From: Solimicrobium silvestre
GTDB taxonomy: Bacteria > Pseudomonadota > Gammaproteobacteria > Burkholderiales > Burkholderiaceae_D
NCBI RefSeq assembly: GCF_002976435.1
Contig: NZ_PUGF01000010.1
Location: 108,876-172,875 of the forward strand
Direction of reading: 5' to 3'
DNA length: 64,000 nucleotides
The position numbers and the translations under genes are program-made. The notes beneath the pieces were generated by a model. The model was not told where the DNA came from, did not search any database, and saw nothing but the letters and a program-made list of their open reading frames with translations. Shown piece by piece: positions 7,216 to 16,656 of the stretch (position 1 is its first letter; every line of letters starts with the position of its first letter).

Positions 7216-9336
7216 ATGTCGATTGATATGAGTCAGTTCTATCAGGTTTTTTTTGATGAGGCTGAAGAACTGCTGGCTGAAATGGAAAAGCTGCTTTTAG
7301 CGGTCAATATTGCTGAGCCAGACAGTGAAGATTTAAATGCGATTTTTAGAACTGCCCACTCCATCAAGGGCGGTGCTTCGACCTTTGGCATAACGGATAT
7401 GTCCGATGTGACGCATTTTTTAGAATCCTTATTAGACAATATCCGCAAAGGTGAGATGGCGATTACTTCAGAACATGTTGATGCATTTCTGGTCGCTAAA
7501 GATATTCTGAAAATGCAATTGAATGGACATAAATTTGGTGCTGAAGTAGATCAGGAAGCTGTAGCAGATGTGCGGATGATGTTGCAATCGCTGGCACAAC
7601 ATTCAGTAACGAAGATTGCACCTCCACCGAAGGTGGAAAAGGCCGTACCGAAAAACTCAAAAGAACAATATAAAAAATGTTATCGGGTGGAATTTCCTAA
7701 AGTTTCCGAAACAGATCTGGAAACCCTGGGCGAAGAGCTCAGTTTGTTAGGTGACATCAGCAAAGAAGCATTGGATGACCATCGGTTTGCCTTCGTCTTA
7801 AATACCAATGCGGTGCCGGACGATATTATCGCTATTTGCTCGTTCATTTTGGACCCGGAAGATTTGTTTATCACTGAAATTGCAATAGCGAATATACCTC
7901 CCAGAGAGGCCAATGAGGATGAGTTAGGTTATGGATTTTTTGATCCAATAGAGAAGCCGGGTGATGAACAGCCGGATGAAGAAAAACTCGGTTATGGATT
8001 TTTTGAACCTATTGATCCGGCATTTGCTCTCGATCGAACTCCGGGTGAATTAATGAAGGGTCTTCCTGCTAAGTCGGAAAATAAGTCGGACAAAGCAGAG
8101 CATGCGCAATTAAATGGCTCCGCCGAGCATCACACTGCAACCAAAAAAGACGGAGACAAAGCAGCGGGAAATCAAGAGTCCACCACTATTCGGGTTGGTA
8201 TAGAAAAGGTCGATCAGTTAATAAATCTGATCGGCGAATTAGTGATTACGCAAGCCATGTTAGAGCAGCGTACCGCCACCTTAGACCCGCTAGAGCATGA
8301 ACGCTTGTTAAGCAGCATCGGCCAGCTCACTAGAAATACCCGTGACCTTCAAGAGGCGGTCATGTCGATTCGGATGATGCCGATGGATTATGTCTTCTCC
8401 CGCTTTCCACGCATGGTGCGTGACTTGGCTTCCAAGCTGGGGAAAAAGGTTGAATTTGTGACGTATGGTGCCTCGACTGAGCTGGATAAAGGATTGATCG
8501 AACGTATCGTTGATCCATTAACCCATTTGGTTAGAAATAGTATTGATCACGGCATAGAAATGCCCCAAGTACGGTTAGCTGAGGGTAAATATGAGGCAGG
8601 GAAGTTATCTTTATCGGCATCCCATCAAGGTGGGAACATTGTCATTGAAGTGAGCGACGACGGCGGTGGTTTAAACCGCGACAGAATTATTGCTAAAGCG
8701 CGGGAACAGGGCTTGGTTGCGCCAGATAACATGCCCGACGCTGATGTTTGGCAGCTCATTTTTGCACCGGGGTTTTCAACTGCAGAAGTGGTAACGGATG
8801 TGTCTGGGCGCGGTGTCGGGATGGATGTGGTGAAACGTAATATCACCAATATGGGTGGCGTCGTTGATATTCGTTCCGCTAAAGGCTTTGGCACTACCAT
8901 CGTTATTTCTTTACCGCTTACCCTGGCAATTCTCGACGGCATGTCAATTCGGGTTGGTGAGGAAGTCTATATTTTGCCGTTGGGTTATGTCGTTGAGTCA
9001 CTTCAACCTGTGGCGGATGATATTAAAGTTATTAGCGGTAAAGGTACGGTTGTGAAGGTGAGAAATGAATATTTGCCTCTGATCGCCTTGCATCAGCTGT
9101 TTGAAATTAAAGCAAAATATACGGATCCGTGTCAGGGAATTTTGGTGATTTTAGAGGTTGATGGTAAACAGGCTGCTCTGTTTATTGATGAGCTGGTCGG
9201 GCAGCAGCAAGTGGTTGTTAAAAATATCGAGTCCAATTATAAAAAAATTCCTAGCGTTTCAGGAGCCACTATTTTAGGTGATGGTTGCGTTGCTTTAATT
9301 TTGGATGTTTCCGCATTATTGAGAACGACTCGATAA
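7216..9336 (+). CDS. cheA: Chemotaxis histidine kinase CheA
   Basis: CheA (706 residues) autophosphorylates in response to receptors and passes phosphate to CheY and CheB. Domains in order: Hpt with phospho-accepting H48 (RTAHSIKGG), a middle region, dimerisation helices (about 325-395), an HATPase domain with the N-box LVRNSIDHGIE and DDGGGL, and a C-terminal CheW-like domain. The linker at residues 235-270 carries two copies of LGYGFF(D/E)PI. ATG 7216 is preceded by CAGGGAGTTGGGTA. cheW follows after 27 bp. Confidence 0.96.
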   Translation: MSIDMSQFYQVFFDEAEELLAEMEKLLLAVNIAEPDSEDLNAIFRTAHSIKGGASTFGITDMSDVTHFLESLLDNIRKGEMAITSEHVDAFLVAKDILKMQLNGHKFGAEVDQEAVADVRMMLQSLAQHSVTKIAPPPKVEKAVPKNSKEQYKKCYRVEFPKVSETDLETLGEELSLLGDISKEALDDHRFAFVLNTNAVPDDIIAICSFILDPEDLFITEIAIANIPPREANEDELGYGFFDPIEKPGDEQPDEEKLGYGFFEPIDPAFALDRTPGELMKGLPAKSENKSDKAEHAQLNGSAEHHTATKKDGDKAAGNQESTTIRVGIEKVDQLINLIGELVITQAMLEQRTATLDPLEHERLLSSIGQLTRNTRDLQEAVMSIRMMPMDYVFSRFPRMVRDLASKLGKKVEFVTYGASTELDKGLIERIVDPLTHLVRNSIDHGIEMPQVRLAEGKYEAGKLSLSASHQGGNIVIEVSDDGGGLNRDRIIAKAREQGLVAPDNMPDADVWQLIFAPGFSTAEVVTDVSGRGVGMDVVKRNITNMGGVVDIRSAKGFGTTIVISLPLTLAILDGMSIRVGEEVYILPLGYVVESLQPVADDIKVISGKGTVVKVRNEYLPLIALHQLFEIKAKYTDPCQGILVILEVDGKQAALFIDELVGQQQVVVKNIESNYKKIPSVSGATILGDGCVALILDVSALLRTTR

Positions 9337-9363
9337 ATTAATTGTTAGATTGAGGAGCAAATC

Positions 9364-9882
9364 ATGTTGCCATCTTCGCAGGCAGAGAACCATTCTGCAA
9401 ACCATTCAACCAAGTTGTCCCATGACGTGGCAGGGAGTGAATTTTTAGCGTTCACCCTGGGAAAAGAAGAATACGGGATAGACATTTTGAAGGTGCAAGA
9501 AATTCGCGGCTATGAGGCAGTCACTCGGATAGCGAATGCGCCAGTGTTTGTAAAAGGGGTCATTAATTTACGGGGGATTATTGTGCCGGTCGTGGATATG
9601 CGGATCAAGTTTGATCTAGGTACGCCAACCTACGATCAATTTACCGTCGTCATTATTTTAAACATCAACAGCAGAATTGTCGGCATGGTGGTAGACAGCG
9701 TGTCCGATGTGACGACATTGACGACAGAGCAAATTAAACCACCGCCAGAAATGGACACAACGTTTAACTCGGATTATTTAATCGGCCTGGGCACGATTGA
9801 AGAACGGATGCTGATTTTGGTTGATATTGATAAATTGATGACCAGTCCAGACATGGGCTTGGTTGATCATCAAATCAATTAG
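9364..9882 (+). CDS. cheW: Chemotaxis coupling protein CheW
   Basis: CheW (172 residues) couples receptors to CheA. The core begins at about residue 27 ([31 protein letters not shown]) with the family features [14 protein letters not shown] and VDSVSDV. A 25-residue Ser/His/Asn-rich N-terminal extension precedes the usual domain. A GAGGAG ribosome binding site stands 7-12 bases before ATG 9364. It follows cheA in the same operon. Confidence 0.95.
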   Translation: MLPSSQAENHSANHSTKLSHDVAGSEFLAFTLGKEEYGIDILKVQEIRGYEAVTRIANAPVFVKGVINLRGIIVPVVDMRIKFDLGTPTYDQFTVVIILNINSRIVGMVVDSVSDVTTLTTEQIKPPPEMDTTFNSDYLIGLGTIEERMLILVDIDKLMTSPDMGLVDHQIN

Positions 9883-9949
9883 CGTGTGACGGGCTTGTAA
9901 CGATTCTTCCACGACTTCTGTTGTAAAACACGCTACAAGGATTATCCCC

Positions 9950-10795
9950 ATGCTCAAGGTTGGTAGTAATGGAAAATCAGAATCAGTAAAAGAGTTTGAT
10001 TTTACTCATAAAGATTTTGAACGCGTGCGTGGATTAATTTATCAGCGTGCCGGAATTTCACTGACTGAAAGCAAGCAGGAAATGGTTTATAGCCGCTTGG
10101 CGCGCCGCTTAAGAGCCTCGCATATGTCAAGCTTTGGCGAGTATTTAGATGCACTAGAGCGCGGTCATGATCCGGCAGAATGGGAGGCATTTACCAATGC
10201 TTTAACCACTAATTTGACGTCATTTTTTAGGGAAGAACATCATTTCCCCTTGTTGGCTGAGTATGCGGCAAGCTTAAAAGAACCCATTACAGTGTGGTGC
10301 TCGGCCAGCTCTACCGGCGAAGAACCCTACTCAATTGCCATTACCTTGTGTGAAGCTTTTAAAAGTTTGAATCCGCCGGCAACTGTGATTGCGACCGATA
10401 TTGATACCAACGTTCTGTCCACGGCTTCTAAGGGCGTTTATAACATAGACCGCTTGGATAAAATGTCGAATGAACGGGTTAAAAAATACTTTTTACGCGG
10501 TAAAGGCGAGCAGGATGGTTTAGTTAGGGTGCGGCCGGAGCTGCGCAATATGATTGAATTTAAACAGTTAAATTTGTTATCGGACAGTTGGCCGATAAGC
10601 GGTGCTTTTGATGTGATTTTTTGTCGCAATGTGATGATCTATTTTGATAAGCCGACACAAAAGAAAATTTTGCATCGCTTTGCCCCTTTGCTAAAGCCAC
10701 ATGGACTTTTGTTTGTAGGGCATTCAGAAAATTTCTCCTATCTTACTGACTTATTTCATTTGCGAGGAAAAACGGTGTATGAACTATCTCGCTAA
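9950..10795 (+). CDS. cheR: Chemotaxis protein methyltransferase CheR
   Basis: CheR (281 residues) transfers methyl groups from SAM to glutamates of chemoreceptors, setting adaptation. The N-terminal helical domain (about 20-95) ends with LTTNLTSFFRE, and the Rossmann domain shows WCSASSTGEEPYSIAI and FDVIFCRNVMIYF, both typical of CheR. ATG at 9950. It lies 67 bp after cheW and 51 bp before cheD. The counterpart demethylase, CheB, is encoded two genes downstream. Confidence 0.95.
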   Translation: MLKVGSNGKSESVKEFDFTHKDFERVRGLIYQRAGISLTESKQEMVYSRLARRLRASHMSSFGEYLDALERGHDPAEWEAFTNALTTNLTSFFREEHHFPLLAEYAASLKEPITVWCSASSTGEEPYSIAITLCEAFKSLNPPATVIATDIDTNVLSTASKGVYNIDRLDKMSNERVKKYFLRGKGEQDGLVRVRPELRNMIEFKQLNLLSDSWPISGAFDVIFCRNVMIYFDKPTQKKILHRFAPLLKPHGLLFVGHSENFSYLTDLFHLRGKTVYELSR

Positions 10796-10846
10796 AAATC
10801 CGCCATTTCATATTGTTATAACCGCGCTGATAAAAAAGGTTAAATC

Positions 10847-11458
10847 ATGAGCGTGATGAGCATAGAGCACTTGGCCAGCAATTTTTATTTTGATCGCACT
10901 TTTGATTGCGAAGCGGCTAAAATTTTGCCGGGCGAATATTATTTTTCCGGGAAAGACATGGTCATTGTGACCGTCCTCGGTTCTTGCGTGTCGGCGTGTA
11001 TACGTGACAGAGTTACCGGTGTGGGAGGCATGAATCATTTTATGCTGCCAGACGGTGGGGGCGATGCAGATAGCCCCGTTTCTGCTTCTATGCGCTATGG
11101 CACTTATGCAATGGAAATTTTGATTAATGAGTTATTGAAGGCCGGAGCCAGACGCGAAAATTTTGAGGCAAAAGTTTTTGGCGGAGGTAACGTATTACGC
11201 GGTTTTACCTCGATTAATGTGGGTGAGCGTAATGCGAAATTTGTGCGTGAATATTTGAAGACGGAAAATATTAAAATTACTGCTGAAGACTTAATCGATA
11301 TTCATCCAAGAAAAGTTTACTTTTTCCCCCGCACTGGAAAAGTACTGGTTAAAAAACTCAAAGTAGTCCACAACGACACATTGAAACAGCGCGAATTAGA
11401 ATATGCCGGCAAGCTCAAAAAAGATTCGTTGGGTGGCGGTGAAATTGATTTATTTTAG
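10847..11458 (+). CDS. cheD: Chemoreceptor glutamine deamidase CheD
   Basis: CheD (203 residues) deamidates glutamines of chemoreceptors before methylation. The catalytic Cys lies in LGSCVSAC and the catalytic His in [13 protein letters not shown] follows as in the family. It is placed between cheR and cheB, the usual betaproteobacterial order. Its start could be ATG 10847 or the nearby ATG at 10856. Length is normal for proteobacterial CheD. Confidence 0.94.
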   Translation: MSVMSIEHLASNFYFDRTFDCEAAKILPGEYYFSGKDMVIVTVLGSCVSACIRDRVTGVGGMNHFMLPDGGGDADSPVSASMRYGTYAMEILINELLKAGARRENFEAKVFGGGNVLRGFTSINVGERNAKFVREYLKTENIKITAEDLIDIHPRKVYFFPRTGKVLVKKLKVVHNDTLKQRELEYAGKLKKDSLGGGEIDLF

Positions 11459-11521
11459 TGGGAATGTGTCGATCGTGACCTGACTGAAGTGGCTGAATCT
11501 AACTTAGCGGAGGGCTTGAAA

Positions 11522-12598
11522 ATGGCAATCAAAGTCTTGATAGTGGATGACTCCGCTTTAATTCGCAGCGTCCTGACCGAAATTATTTCATCGCAACCGG
11601 ATATGGAAGTCGTTGGTGTTGCGCCCGACCCTCTGGTTGCGCGTGAGATGATTAAAAAAACCAATCCAGATGTTCTTACCTTAGATGTTGAAATGCCCAA
11701 AATGGATGGGTTGGAATTTTTAGAAAAACTAATGCGCCTGCGTCCCATGCCCGTGTTAATGGTTTCTTCGTTGACGGAACGCGGCTCCGAAATCACCATG
11801 CGCGCTTTAGAGTTGGGCGCGGTTGATTTTGTCACCAAGCCAAAAATTTCGATTCAAAGCGGGATGATGGACTATGCCGAAATAATTGCCGATAAAATCC
11901 GCATTGTCGCTAAAGCCAGAGTCAGAACCAGAGCGCAATTTTTAGCGGATGTAAGTCAAAGAACGAGCGGTAGTTTACCGGCTTTGCGAAGCCCACTGAT
12001 TAGTAGTGAAAAATTAATTATTGTTGGTGCTTCAACTGGAGGCACAGAGGCGATTAAATCATTTCTATTAAAAATGCCAGCGGATTGCCCGGGTATTTTA
12101 ATCACCCAGCATATGCCGGAAGGCTTTACCAAATCGTTTGCCAAACGGCTCGATACCTTGTGCCAAATTTCAGTGAATGAAGCCGAAGGGGGAGAGCGTA
12201 TTTTGCCTGGACATGCTTACATTGCACCGGGACATTCTCATTTGCTATTAGCCCGCAGTGGCGCTAACTACATCACTCAGCTCAGTAGTGATGAACCCGT
12301 TAACCGGCATCGCCCTTCCGTTGATGTGCTATTCCGCTCTGCCGCAAAAAATGCCGGTAAAAATGCGGTCGGGGTTATATTGACCGGCATGGGTAAAGAC
12401 GGCGCTGCCGGTATGTTAGAGATGCGTGAAGCAGGGTCTTATAATTTTGCGCAAGATGAAGCGAGTTGTGTTGTTTTTGGCATGCCACGCGAGGCAATTG
12501 CGGTTGGAGCAACCCATGAAGTTGCGCCTTTAAATGATTTGTCCAAGCTGGTGCTGAACTATTTGGCAACCCAAGGAGGCCGTTCATTACGTGTTTAG
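11522..12598 (+). CDS. cheB: Protein-glutamate methylesterase/response regulator CheB
   Basis: CheB (358 residues) removes receptor methyl groups when phosphorylated by CheA. The N-terminal receiver has D9/D10 and phosphoacceptor D55 ([10 protein letters not shown]). The esterase domain shows the catalytic triad regions [10 protein letters not shown] (Ser), TQHMPEGFT (His) and [10 protein letters not shown] (Asp). ATG 11522, preceded by GCGGAGGG, matches the family N-terminus; an upstream in-frame start at 11489 would add 11 residues and is unlikely. A 133-bp gap follows before the second cheY. Confidence 0.95.
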   Translation: MAIKVLIVDDSALIRSVLTEIISSQPDMEVVGVAPDPLVAREMIKKTNPDVLTLDVEMPKMDGLEFLEKLMRLRPMPVLMVSSLTERGSEITMRALELGAVDFVTKPKISIQSGMMDYAEIIADKIRIVAKARVRTRAQFLADVSQRTSGSLPALRSPLISSEKLIIVGASTGGTEAIKSFLLKMPADCPGILITQHMPEGFTKSFAKRLDTLCQISVNEAEGGERILPGHAYIAPGHSHLLLARSGANYITQLSSDEPVNRHRPSVDVLFRSAAKNAGKNAVGVILTGMGKDGAAGMLEMREAGSYNFAQDEASCVVFGMPREAIAVGATHEVAPLNDLSKLVLNYLATQGGRSLRV

Positions 12599-12731
12599 CG
12601 AATAAATTCAAATAAAAGCAAATTGCACTAGAAAAAATTAGCTAATCTTTTAAATTAGAACTAAATTTATAGATGAGCACAGTTCTAATTAAATTTTATT
12701 TAAATTGGTTTTATGAAAACACGGAGTATTT

Positions 12732-13121
12732 ATGGCTGACCCAAACATGAAATTTCTTGTGGTTGACGATTTTTCTACTATGCGTCGAATTGTGAGAAAT
12801 TTATTAAAAGAACTAGGCTATACCAATGTTGATGAGGCCGAAGACGGTGCAATGGGTTTGGCTAAATTACGCAATGGTCAATTTGATTTTGTGATCTCAG
12901 ACTGGAATATGCCGAATATGGATGGGTTAACCATGTTGCAGCAGATTCGTGCTGATCCGGCATTATCTAAATTGCCGGTACTCATGGTGACAGCGGAAGC
13001 CAAAAAGGAAAACATTATTGCTGCTGCTCAGGCTGGTGCAAATGGCTATGTTGTTAAGCCATTTACGGCGGCGACTCTGGATGAAAAACTGGGGAAAATT
13101 TTTGAGAAGTTAGGTAAGTAG
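12732..13121 (+). CDS. cheY: Chemotaxis response regulator CheY (second copy)
   Basis: Receiver protein of 129 residues very close in layout to E. coli CheY: D12/D13, phosphoacceptor D57 ([10 protein letters not shown]), the conserved Thr in MVTAEA, and K109 in VVKPF. It probably binds the FliM switch to change rotation. It follows a 133-bp A+T-rich gap after cheB that may contain a promoter, and is paired with cheZ 18 bp downstream, so cheY-cheZ may form their own transcript. Confidence 0.95.
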   Translation: MADPNMKFLVVDDFSTMRRIVRNLLKELGYTNVDEAEDGAMGLAKLRNGQFDFVISDWNMPNMDGLTMLQQIRADPALSKLPVLMVTAEAKKENIIAAAQAGANGYVVKPFTAATLDEKLGKIFEKLGK

Positions 13122-13139
13122 GTCAAACAGGAGCTTGAT

Positions 13140-13814
13140 ATGAGCGGCTTATCTAATCAGGGAGCTGATCAAGACGCACCACCAAATGAAGGCGCGGGTG
13201 AGGGCGTGAAGCAAGATGATGTGTTGCTTCGCATTGGTCATATGACGCGGACTTTGCATGACAGTTTGCGCGGCTTGGGTCTGGATAAACTGTTGAAGAA
13301 TGCGGCGGAAGATATCCCCAATGCGCGAGACAGGTTGGATTATGTCGCTAAAAAATCTGAAGAGGCGGCTCAGAAAGTATTAAATGCCACTGACGCAGCA
13401 ATACCACTACAAGAAAAAATTGATACAGGAGCCAAAGGATTAAGCGGTGAATGGAAAGCGCTAATGGAAGCGGAGTTTACTGAAGCCGCTTACCGCGCTT
13501 TAGCGCAACAAACGCTACTTTACTTGAGTAGCACAAACCAAGATACATCGAGCACCAAAAGCCATTTAATGGACATTATGATGGCGCAGGATTTTCAGGA
13601 TTTAACCGGGCAGGTAATTAAAAAAATTACGGAATTAGCGCAAAATATGGAGCAGCAACTGATCCAGATTCTGATCGATTATTCTCCCGCCGACGTTAAA
13701 CGCAGTAGCGGCGAAGGTTTGTTAAATGGCCCGCAAATGAACCCGCATAATAAAGTGGATGTGGTAGCAGGCCAAGAGCAAGTAGATGATTTATTGGACA
13801 GCTTGGGCTTTTAA
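13140..13814 (+). CDS. cheZ: CheY-P phosphatase CheZ
   Basis: CheZ (224 residues) dephosphorylates CheY-P. The long-helix catalytic motif AQDFQDLTGQVIKKI is present, with D154 and Q158 equivalent to E. coli D143 and Q147, and the C-terminus QEQVDDLLDSLGF is the CheY-binding peptide. The N-terminal 25 residues are polar and variable. It is 18 bp after cheY. Together with the gene at 6201, the cluster encodes two CheZ-motif proteins. Confidence 0.95.
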   Translation: MSGLSNQGADQDAPPNEGAGEGVKQDDVLLRIGHMTRTLHDSLRGLGLDKLLKNAAEDIPNARDRLDYVAKKSEEAAQKVLNATDAAIPLQEKIDTGAKGLSGEWKALMEAEFTEAAYRALAQQTLLYLSSTNQDTSSTKSHLMDIMMAQDFQDLTGQVIKKITELAQNMEQQLIQILIDYSPADVKRSSGEGLLNGPQMNPHNKVDVVAGQEQVDDLLDSLGF

Positions 13815-13853
13815 ATTAAATGCATTCTTTCACAACCTTTGGTAAGAGCTATC

Positions 13854-15080
13854 ATGGAAGATGTAAACTTCATACTGAGAGAACCTCTGCTTAATTCTAA
13901 ACAACAAGTGATTGGTTATGAATTAAGCTGGCAGCAAAAAAATACTGAACCACTCAACGTGGAAGAGTTAAATTCCTTGCTGGTGTTTGTGGTAGAGCAG
14001 TTTCATGACAATGACACAGGTTGGTTACTGGCAGACAGTTTATTGTTTCTAGAAACTGTGCCCGCTTTGTTTCATCTCCCTGCACTGAAATTACTGCCAC
14101 CAGCTAACACCGTTCTCACCATCAGAAGATCGTATCTGGCTGATGAAGCAACGCTGGAAGCTGTAAAAGAATTACGTGCTCAAGGTTATGGAATCTGCTT
14201 GCGTGGTGCCGACATTAACCGCCTTGATAAAACAGTTCTTGGGCTAATTTCCCATATCGAAGTACGCTTAAGCGCGACTGATTTTGCGGCGCAAGCCAAA
14301 ATGTACGCCGCTTTAAAACAATCATCGATCCGCATGGTAGCGCGCCAATTAGTCACATGGCAGGACTTCGACGCCTGTGCTGCATTAGGGTTGGATGCCT
14401 TTGTCGGTAAGCTGCATCTTACGCCAAGGCCAGAGCAAGATAGTCAGCCTAAAGGCATTAATGCCGCGCAAACCGTGATTTTGCAATTGATGGAATTGGT
14501 CAGAAAAAATGCGGATATTGCGTCGCTGGAAGCCGTGTTGCGCCGTGACGCTGGCTTGTCGTATAAATTGCTGCAATATATAAATTCGGCGGGCTTTGGT
14601 TTGCGTACCCCGATTCAATCCTTAAAGCATGCGGTGCAATTGCTGGGTTATAGCCCTTTATATCGTTGGCTATCGGTGTTGCTGGCAACCGCTAGCAGTA
14701 GCGGCTATTCACCGGTGTTGATGGAAACAGCGATCGTTCGTGGGCGTTTTGCCGAGTTATTAGGGATCGCTAATTTGCCAAAAGGCGATGCTGAAAACTT
14801 ATTTGTAGCCGGTATGTTTTCGTTGTTGGACCGATTGTTGAACGTGCCGATGGAGCGCGTTTTGGCAACCGTGCAATTGCCGGAAATGGTCTCGCAGGCA
14901 TTGCTGACCCGCGAAGGACTCTACGGCCCCTATTTATCTCTGGCTGAAGCGTGTGAATTAAATAGCGCCTTGGCTGGTTCATTGGCAGAGTCGCTGCATA
15001 TCGCAACGGCAGACGTGAACCAAGCCCACTTAAGTGCGTTGGTCTGGGCTAAAAATGTTGCTGCCGCAGCGAAGGGCTAA
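13854..15080 (+). CDS. Degenerate EAL plus HDOD domain signalling protein
   Basis: A 408-residue protein with an N-terminal EAL-like domain (residues 1-195) and a C-terminal HDOD domain (about 200-385; LRRDAGLSYKLLQYINSAGFG and SLKHAVQLLG). The EAL signature is replaced by YELSWQQ and the later catalytic acidic motifs are not evident, so cyclic-di-GMP hydrolysis is unlikely. Proteins of this architecture, such as Vibrio CdgJ, affect motility; that role is inferred here from its place at the end of the che cluster. ATG 13854 is preferred to a TTG at 13839. Confidence 0.83.
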   Translation: MEDVNFILREPLLNSKQQVIGYELSWQQKNTEPLNVEELNSLLVFVVEQFHDNDTGWLLADSLLFLETVPALFHLPALKLLPPANTVLTIRRSYLADEATLEAVKELRAQGYGICLRGADINRLDKTVLGLISHIEVRLSATDFAAQAKMYAALKQSSIRMVARQLVTWQDFDACAALGLDAFVGKLHLTPRPEQDSQPKGINAAQTVILQLMELVRKNADIASLEAVLRRDAGLSYKLLQYINSAGFGLRTPIQSLKHAVQLLGYSPLYRWLSVLLATASSSGYSPVLMETAIVRGRFAELLGIANLPKGDAENLFVAGMFSLLDRLLNVPMERVLATVQLPEMVSQALLTREGLYGPYLSLAEACELNSALAGSLAESLHIATADVNQAHLSALVWAKNVAAAAKG

Positions 15081-15123
15081 AGGGCTAGCAAGACTTCCCC
15101 AATTTGATCACGCCAACTGATAT

Positions 15124-15161
15124 AAAAAACCCTGCCGGACATTTGCCCGGCAGGGTTTTTA
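15124..15161. terminator. Strong bidirectional terminator between the che cluster and the surface-protein operon
   Basis: AAACCCTGCCGG (15127-15138) pairs perfectly with CCGGCAGGGTTT (15147-15158) around an 8-base loop. A-runs on the left and T-runs on the right let it work on both strands, ending the + strand che cluster and the - strand operon that stops at 15179. Confidence 0.9.
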
Positions 15162-15178
15162 TTTGGCTGGATTGATTA

Positions 15179-15778
15179 TTAATCCCGTGAAGGATAAATT
15201 CCTTGTAGTGCTATAGCGCAGGTCACTGCCAGATAAGGCTGCATATTATTTATCGGAACACCGCTACCAGTTGCGCTGGTGACACCGCTTGCCATTGTTA
15301 CGATACCGCTGGGGCTGGTATAGAGAGTCGTACGCGCTTTGGAAGAGGCTACCTGCCCAGCTGGGGAAACGGATGAGGCATCATTAGTACTACCCAATGG
15401 TGCGAACGTATGCGTATGTGGTGGTAAATTAGCAATGGTTAGTCCAGTCGTTTCATTACCGGCACTTTCGCCAACAACGTGGGAACTGAGCCCGGCACCG
15501 TTACCAACTTCAATGAGGGTGCGCCCTTGCATATCGGGCAGCGCAAATGTTTGTATACCGTCGCCGCCAAATTGGGTGCCGAGCAAGGAAAACAGCGCCG
15601 TATTCTGAGCAATTGACATTAATTGCCCGTTTAATGCCGCCCAGCCTTGTGGCACGAAGTTATATCCAAAACATTTGATTTCACCGAGATAGGGTGTTTG
15701 CGCGGAGGCTGGTAAAGCAGATAAACCTAGCAGCGCTGACAATGAGGCTACAGCAAGAGCGCGAGTTGAACTGAACAT
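15179..15778 (-). CDS. Secreted phage tail-collar domain protein (MdpB-like)
   Basis: A 199-residue protein with a clear signal peptide (cleavage after PASA, near residue 26) and a tail-collar domain: YLGEIKCFGYNFVPQGWAAL, then LFSLLGTQFGGDGIQTFALPDMQGR. Such domains occur in phage tail fibres and in chromosomal microcystin-dependent-protein-like proteins of unknown function. The signal peptide and lack of phage neighbours point to an exported host protein. AAGGAG stands 7 bases before the ATG. It is the last gene of a three-gene minus-strand set with the PEP-CTERM and lipoprotein genes. Confidence 0.82.
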   Translation of the reverse strand: MFSSTRALAVASLSALLGLSALPASAQTPYLGEIKCFGYNFVPQGWAALNGQLMSIAQNTALFSLLGTQFGGDGIQTFALPDMQGRTLIEVGNGAGLSSHVVGESAGNETTGLTIANLPPHTHTFAPLGSTNDASSVSPAGQVASSKARTTLYTSPSGIVTMASGVTSATGSGVPINNMQPYLAVTCAIALQGIYPSRD

Positions 15779-15811
15779 GATTACTCTCCTTAATGAGGTG
15801 AATGTGTGGGG

Positions 15812-16594
15812 TTAATTTAAACGGGTGGTGCTGGGTTTCAAGCGGCGTTGACGATAAATTGCCAAAGACAGCAATACTGCACCAGTGAGGAAAAGTGCCA
15901 GAGAACTTGGTTCAGGTACTGTCGGTCCACCTGATCCACCTTGCCCGCTCTGATTCGAGGCGAGGGTGACGTCATCCATGTCGATGGGCAGCAGACGATC
16001 ACTCAAGCCGTTAAGGTCGCTGATGGTGACGCTGCTAAACGTACTTAAATCGTTGGTTGCCAAGCCGATATAGTAAGCATAGTCGCCATTCCCGTCAGTG
16101 ATATCGGCGACTGCCCCATTAGAGACGGTCGTTGCGCCTGAAGTTAAGCTGATGTCACCCGGCCCGACGTCGCTTGAACCGATTACAAACAAGCCAAAGC
16201 CACTGACTGGCGACGAGAAGTTGAACGTCATTGAATCACCAACTTCGAGCGCTGAATCTGGATTGTTCAGACCCAGGTAATTTACCCCTGAAGTGGTCCA
16301 GAACTGATTCGATACAGTCGGTGCATATTGCGGCGCATCGGGACCAGTAAGCACCAGGGTAAAGCCAGATCCGGCGGGGCCGGTATTGGGGGCATACATT
16401 GTTCCCGCAGTAATCGATTCAAAATCGGTGGTGTTGGTTGACATGCCTGTAATCGCCGCATTGAACGCCGTTTGTCCTTGGTAACCGATCAGGCCAGCAT
16501 GGGCTTGCGCGCAGACGAATAGCAAAGGTAACAGGCAAGTTGACGCCGTCGATTGAAGTGTTTTTTTAAGGTTGAGGTGAGTGTTGCTAGTCAT
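15812..16594 (-). CDS. PEP-CTERM sorting domain protein
   Basis: A 260-residue exported protein. It has a signal peptide ending near AHA (residues 31-33), an extracellular beta-rich body (SPVSGFGLFVIG, DDVTLASN), and a C-terminal VPEPSSLALFLTG helix followed by RQRR, the PEP-CTERM signal recognised by exosortase/EpsH. No exosortase is encoded in this window. Such proteins are usually tied to exopolysaccharide or biofilm. GGGAG precedes ATG 16594. Spacing to the downstream collar gene is 33 bp, suggesting an operon. Confidence 0.85.
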   Translation of the reverse strand: MTSNTHLNLKKTLQSTASTCLLPLLFVCAQAHAGLIGYQGQTAFNAAITGMSTNTTDFESITAGTMYAPNTGPAGSGFTLVLTGPDAPQYAPTVSNQFWTTSGVNYLGLNNPDSALEVGDSMTFNFSSPVSGFGLFVIGSSDVGPGDISLTSGATTVSNGAVADITDGNGDYAYYIGLATNDLSTFSSVTISDLNGLSDRLLPIDMDDVTLASNQSGQGGSGGPTVPEPSSLALFLTGAVLLSLAIYRQRRLKPSTTRLN

Positions 16595-16656
16595 TTTGTG
16601 CTCCCGAGTTTAGGTAAACCATAAAACTAAAACGGTGTAGCTTGAGTAAGTCGGCG

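Noticed and set aside
15179..15778. A prophage remnant, suggested by the tail-collar domain
   Set aside because: The protein has a signal peptide, sits in an operon with lipoprotein and PEP-CTERM genes, and no other phage gene is nearby.
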